DNA of 9,857 nt, taken from assembly GCA_910588895.1 (NCBI GenBank), contig CAJUSS010000133.1, forward strand, positions 1 to 9,857, written 5' to 3'. Positions within the stretch are counted from its first letter, which is position 1; every line of letters begins with the position of its first letter. The position numbers and the translations under genes were made by a program. Origin of the DNA: an uncultured Lachnospiraceae bacterium. Its GTDB lineage: Bacteria; Bacillota; Clostridia; Lachnospirales; Lachnospiraceae. The notes beneath the pieces were generated by a model that saw only the letters and a list, made by a program, of their open reading frames with translations, made no database searches and had not been told where the DNA came from. Below are positions 6,651-9,857 of the stretch, piece after piece.

Positions 6651-7229
6651 ATGTTGCTATTGGAAACCTTGGCGCTTCCTGAACCTGCAGATCCCGAAAG
6701 TATATTGGATGAAGGGCTCTTGCTGCAGACCGCAGAAGGGGATCAGGAGGCATTTAGAAAATTATACGAAGATACAGACAGGACTATCTACGGCTTTATC
6801 TTATCGATCTTGAAAAATCCCCAGGATGCGGAAGAGGTCATGCAGGAAACCTATATGAAGGTGTGGACTTCGGCCCCCAGCTACAAGGCGCAGGGCAAAC
6901 CTTTGGCCTGGATGTTCACGATCGCCAGGAACCTTTGCTATATGCGGTTCAGGGAACAGAAGCACAAGTCGGATCTGGGCTTGGACGATCTGGATGGAGC
7001 AGAGACCGGGCAGCTCTGCCCGCAGATCGAGGATGCGGCTGATAAGCTGGTGCTTAAGGCGGCCCTAAAGACACTGAAGGAGGAGGAGCGCCAGATCGTG
7101 CTCCTTAAGAATTCTTCCGGGTTAAAGCACAGGGAGATCGCGGAGGTGCTTGGGATGCCTTTAGCTACAGTCTTGTCAAAATATAATCGTGCGATGAAGA
7201 AGCTGGAACGATATCTGAGAGAGGAGTGA
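6651..7229 (+). CDS. ECF-type RNA polymerase sigma factor
   Basis: 192-residue sigma-70 family protein of the extracytoplasmic function group. Region 2 spans about 31-103, with AFRKLY (34-39), the DAEEVMQETYMKVW helix (59-72; region 2.2) and PLAWMFTIARN (84-94). Region 4 spans about 135-190, with a helix-turn-helix at 158-185 (HREIAEVLGMPLATVLSKY). There is no region 1 or 3. A roughly 25-residue N-terminal extension, leucine- and acid-rich, precedes region 2. The ATG at 6651 has AAAGGA (6635-6640) with a 10-base spacer. Only five bases separate its stop from the anti-sigma start, so the two are translationally coupled. The sigma is presumably held inactive at the membrane by the downstream protein. 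No convincing promoter was seen in the 69 bases upstream; read-through from the CDF gene is possible. Confidence 0.93.
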   Translation: MLLLETLALPEPADPESILDEGLLLQTAEGDQEAFRKLYEDTDRTIYGFILSILKNPQDAEEVMQETYMKVWTSAPSYKAQGKPLAWMFTIARNLCYMRFREQKHKSDLGLDDLDGAETGQLCPQIEDAADKLVLKAALKTLKEEERQIVLLKNSSGLKHREIAEVLGMPLATVLSKYNRAMKKLERYLREE

Positions 7230-7234
7230 GCGTC

Positions 7235-9349
7235 ATGGGGCAGAGCAGAGACAGTAAGCCTGTTTTTACCTGTCAGGAGATCGAACAGCATCTGCAGTCT
7301 GCCCTGGCGGCAGTTACTCCGGATGTCTGGTCCAGATTAGATCTTTCGATCCCCCAGGAGCAGGCGCCGGACACAGCTTCCGGCAAGATCTGGCGGCTTG
7401 AGGCCGGGAGAGCGGAGATAGACCCATTGGCGGATGGCCCGGAAGGGGCGGGGCAGTCTGTAACGGGAGGGCCGCAGCGGAAAGAGAGCGGGCCGAAGCC
7501 TGGGAAAGGCGGACCGCCCGGGCAGGACAGATGGGAAAGGCTGCGGGCGAGAACGGCCGGCCTGGGGCGCACATCCAGGCGCTGGGGAGCTGCGGCAGCC
7601 GCCTGTATCTGTCTGCTGGCCGCAGGCGGCGGCTATTATCATTACAGCTATCTGCAGGTGGCTTCCAGTGTGGAGATCGACGTGAACCCCAGCTTGCGGC
7701 TCTTTCTGAACAGGCGGGAAAAGGTGCTGCAGGTCCAGGCTTTAAATGAAGATGGAGCGGAGTTGATGGACGGCAGCCGCTTAAAAGGGCAGCCGGTAGG
7801 GACGGCAGTGGACCAGGTGCTGGACGCGCTGGTGGAGAAAGGGTATCTGGGCCAGGACGGCCAGGAGCACGCGATCTTAGTCTCCGTATCCGGGCGGGAT
7901 GTGAAAAAGGCGGAGCGGCTGAAGGCAGAGGTGTCCGCTGATGTGGAGAGCGCTCTTGAAAAAAAAGAGGTCAGGGCGGTGGTCTACGACCAGACGGTCC
8001 GGGAGACAGAAGCGTTGAAGGAACTGGCGCAGACCTATCAGGTCTCGGTAGGAAAAGCCGGCTTTGTGGAACAGCTGATCGCAGAGAACGAGGATCTTGA
8101 CCCGGACAGCCAGGAGGTCTATTCCCAGCTGATGGGGCAGACCATGGAGGAGCTGACCCAGGAGATAGGAGAGAAAGATTACCAGGTGGGACAGAAGATC
8201 ACCGTCGTGCGGACCAGACCGCAGGAAGATATGCCGCGCATGGCGGATGCATCAAAAGGGGAGCGCAGGCAGGAAAGAGAGCCGGACCGTCCCAAAGCCG
8301 GGCAAGACCCTGCAGATGAGAGAGCGCAGGGACCTGAGCCGGAGGAGAAGGGGATAGACGATACCGCCGTTCTTGCGTCCGGACAGCCGGAGGAAGAGCA
8401 GACCGCAGTACAGCAGAGCGCGGAGGCGCCGGCAGAGAGCACGACAGGAGACGGTATGGAAGGCGGTGATACGCTCTTTGCTGCCTTATCGGAAGAGCCG
8501 CCCAGGGAGGCGGAAGATCCGGGAGCTTTCCAGGAGAGCATCGCGGACCAGACAGAGGAGAGCGAGGCTTCTTTAGAGGGCCAGGTGCATATCGAGGAGG
8601 AAGAGCCCCCCGCTTTGTCGGAAGAGCAGGGGCTGCAACCGACCGATCCGACCGATCCTTCGGACGAGGGGCTGGATGAGAGCGATCGATCCCAGGAGCT
8701 TGGACAGCCTGCGGAGACAGCGCCTTCTGATGAGGACGAGGGCACGCCCCCTTCCCAGGACGGGGATGGGCAGGCAACGGCCGGAGAGGCGGACCAGATG
8801 GAGGAGAGCATCGCCCGGCCGGTCCCGGAGGAGAGCGAGATGCACCCCTCTGAAGAGGAGTCCCCTCCTGTGGAGACGGAGGAGCAGTCTGTCTGGGAGG
8901 AGTCCGACCCGGAGACATCCGGGACGGAGATAGATCCCCCAAAAGTCCATCACCATGAGACGAGGGAGGAGGACCAGGAAGAGGAGATGGAGGATGAGAT
9001 GGAAGAGGAAGATGCCGATACGGTCAGCCAGATCATCCGCAACACATCCGACGAATGGAGCATCTTAGCGCCGGGCGACATCAAGACCCCAGAGGAGATG
9101 GGCCAGATGACCGCGCCCCAGAGGGAGCATGCGGACGGCAAAGCGGGAGCTTGGAGAGAGCCGGTATACGCTTCCGAGTTCATGAGCAGCGCCGAACGCC
9201 GTTTCCTGCAGAAGGGTCCGGGGGCGTTTTCCAGTAATGCTTCCGAGGGAGTGAAAAAGGAGATCCTCTGGTTCGGTCCCGGATTCGCATTCCTGAACGA
9301 GAGCACCAGAGATCTTTTTACACAGCTATTTGAAGGAAATGATCGATAA
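7235..9349 (+). CDS. RsgI-like transmembrane anti-sigma factor with long acidic extracytoplasmic region
   Basis: 704 residues, single-pass. The cytoplasmic N-terminus (1-116) has a short helical segment around 13-42 (CQEIEQHLQSALAAVTPDVW) that likely binds the sigma, then a Gly/Pro-rich tether. One membrane span lies at about 117-137, with positive residues before it. The RsgI-type extracytoplasmic domain follows at about 142-328 and contains SVEIDVNPSLRL; the N151-P152 bond matches the autoproteolysis site known in RsgI proteins. Residues 329-594 are a low-complexity linker dominated by Glu, Asp, Pro and Ser, with HHH at 572-574. A C-terminal part of about 110 residues (595-704) has normal composition and aromatic residues, and I do not recognise it. 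The ATG at 7235 has GAGGAG (7221-7226) with an 8-base spacer; the GTG at 7226 overlaps that site and is rejected. It is the second gene of the sigma operon, closed by a strong terminator. Confidence 0.88.
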   Translation: MGQSRDSKPVFTCQEIEQHLQSALAAVTPDVWSRLDLSIPQEQAPDTASGKIWRLEAGRAEIDPLADGPEGAGQSVTGGPQRKESGPKPGKGGPPGQDRWERLRARTAGLGRTSRRWGAAAAACICLLAAGGGYYHYSYLQVASSVEIDVNPSLRLFLNRREKVLQVQALNEDGAELMDGSRLKGQPVGTAVDQVLDALVEKGYLGQDGQEHAILVSVSGRDVKKAERLKAEVSADVESALEKKEVRAVVYDQTVRETEALKELAQTYQVSVGKAGFVEQLIAENEDLDPDSQEVYSQLMGQTMEELTQEIGEKDYQVGQKITVVRTRPQEDMPRMADASKGERRQEREPDRPKAGQDPADERAQGPEPEEKGIDDTAVLASGQPEEEQTAVQQSAEAPAESTTGDGMEGGDTLFAALSEEPPREAEDPGAFQESIADQTEESEASLEGQVHIEEEEPPALSEEQGLQPTDPTDPSDEGLDESDRSQELGQPAETAPSDEDEGTPPSQDGDGQATAGEADQMEESIARPVPEESEMHPSEEESPPVETEEQSVWEESDPETSGTEIDPPKVHHHETREEDQEEEMEDEMEEEDADTVSQIIRNTSDEWSILAPGDIKTPEEMGQMTAPQREHADGKAGAWREPVYASEFMSSAERRFLQKGPGAFSSNASEGVKKEILWFGPGFAFLNESTRDLFTQLFEGNDR
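8219..9016 (+). repeat. low-complexity acidic linker inside anti-sigma gene
   Basis: About 266 codons of GAG/GAA/GAC/GAT with Pro, Ser, Gln and Thr, including short tandem DPT/DPS units near 8641-8660 and a run of acidic codons at 8965-9012. The composition makes long open frames on the opposite strand, which I regard as artefacts. Confidence 0.7.
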
Positions 9350-9362
9350 GGATAGAGAGGAC

Positions 9363-9408
9363 AGATCCCCCTGCCAGGCGTTTGCCTGGCAGGGGGATCT
9401 GATCTTTT
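9363..9408 (+). terminator. intrinsic terminator of sigma/anti-sigma operon
   Basis: A perfect 17-bp stem (9363-9379 with 9384-9400) closes on a GTTT loop and is followed by GATC and then TTTT (9405-9408). It starts 13 bases after the anti-sigma stop codon. Confidence 0.9.
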
Positions 9409-9411
9409 GCT

Positions 9412-9439
9412 TTGACATCCCCCGAAACTATGCTATACT
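9412..9439 (+). promoter_or_regulatory. strong promoter for the last gene
   Basis: TTGACA (9412-9417) and TATACT (9434-9439) are separated by 16 bases, and TGC just before the -10 makes it an extended -10. This is the best vegetative promoter in the window. It begins right after the preceding terminator. Confidence 0.85.
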
Positions 9440-9465
9440 AAAGTCTTGTAGGAAGGAGGATGACC

Positions 9466-9857
9466 ATGATCAGATTGGAACGGACCAGTGTCATGAATCT
9501 GGAAAATGCCATGCGGGGGGCCAGGAACCCCATGAACAGCTGGAGCCGGATGGACAGCTGCTATGATGAGGACGGTCGATACATCCTGGGCCCTCATGAC
9601 CTGGATCTAGCAAAGCGTCTGTGCCGTGCCGGGAGCGACCACCGGAAATTTTTGCGCCAGGTGTTCGTATCCGTAGATGTGACCGCACCCCTCTATTGGT
9701 GGAAGGAGTATGACACCTATAAGGTGGGAACGGTGGCCAATTCCACCAGCACCATGCACAAGATCCACAGCAAGCCTTTTTCCAGGGAGGATTTCAGCAC
9801 GGACCATATGACGGGATCGACCCTTGCCTTTATGGACCAGATAGTCGAGAAGCTGGA
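9466..9857 (+). CDS. conserved hypothetical protein, possibly ThyX-like (3' end outside window)
   Basis: The first 130 codons are visible; the gene continues past the right edge. The start at 9466 has a perfect AAGGAGG (9453-9459) with a 6-base spacer and a strong promoter upstream. The protein begins MIRLERTSVMNLENAMRGAR and carries the stretch FVSVDVTAPLYWWKEYDTYK (about 67-86), followed by VGTVANSTSTMHK. From memory this resembles a family of uncharacterised Firmicutes and phage proteins. The WWKEYDTY...ANSTSTMH arrangement recalls the substrate-binding segment of flavin-dependent thymidylate synthase ThyX, but the canonical RHR-x7-S residues are not present. It has no signal peptide or membrane segment. 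That it is a real gene is firm; any ThyX relation is only a suggestion. Confidence 0.85.
   Translation, partial: MIRLERTSVMNLENAMRGARNPMNSWSRMDSCYDEDGRYILGPHDLDLAKRLCRAGSDHRKFLRQVFVSVDVTAPLYWWKEYDTYKVGTVANSTSTMHKIHSKPFSREDFSTDHMTGSTLAFMDQIVEKL

Noticed and set aside
7226..7234. GTG start of the anti-sigma gene at 7226
   Set aside because: The only RBS, GAGGAG, overlaps this codon; the ATG at 7235 has correct spacing.
8179..8956. Long open frames on the minus strand opposite the anti-sigma linker
   Set aside because: They arise from the GAR/GAY-rich codons of the acidic linker; the encoded Ser/Pro/Leu-rich sequences have no domain features and no RBS.

Overview
The window looks like chromosomal DNA from a moderately GC-rich, anaerobic, low-GC-phylum (Firmicutes) bacterium, most likely a gut-type Lachnospiraceae/Clostridia species. 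This is inferred from strong AAGGAGG-type ribosome binding sites, the flavodiiron oxygen/NO reductase, Hsp33, the VanZ-like protein, and an ECF sigma factor paired with an RsgI-like anti-sigma protein. I see no phage, insertion sequence, CRISPR array, tRNA or rRNA gene.

Layout, left to right. A small SEC-C zinc-motif protein (83-592) is followed by a structured intergenic stretch ending in an intrinsic terminator (673-714). Next come a class I SAM methyltransferase (821-1624) and, behind its own promoter and a folded ~150-nt leader, the redox chaperone Hsp33/HslO (1834-2721). A bidirectional terminator (2802-2829) separates hslO from a convergent cold shock protein gene on the minus strand (2917-3114). 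An AT-rich divergent promoter region follows, then a class A flavodiiron protein (3367-4545) with a 15-bp-stem terminator. A VanZ-like membrane protein (4731-5261) and a cation diffusion facilitator (5403-6581) come next. The last complete unit is a two-gene operon: an ECF sigma factor (6651-7229) and a 704-residue membrane anti-sigma factor (7235-9349), closed by a perfect 17-bp-stem terminator. A consensus extended -10 promoter then drives a conserved gene that runs off the right edge (9466-9857).

Functionally, much of the window is about stress. HslO protects proteins under oxidative unfolding, the flavodiiron protein removes O2 or NO, the cold shock protein is an RNA chaperone, the CDF transporter carries residues expected of a Mn2+ exporter, and the sigma/anti-sigma pair senses something outside the membrane.

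The most interesting locus is the sigma/anti-sigma operon. The anti-sigma protein has a transmembrane segment followed at once by an RsgI-type periplasmic domain with the Asn-Pro motif known as an autoproteolysis site. It then has a ~266-residue, extremely acidic linker and an unrecognised ~110-residue C-terminal domain that may be the sensor. Secondary points of interest are the hslO leader RNA, the CDF protein's apparent duplicated C-terminal domain, and the possible ThyX-like fold of the last gene.
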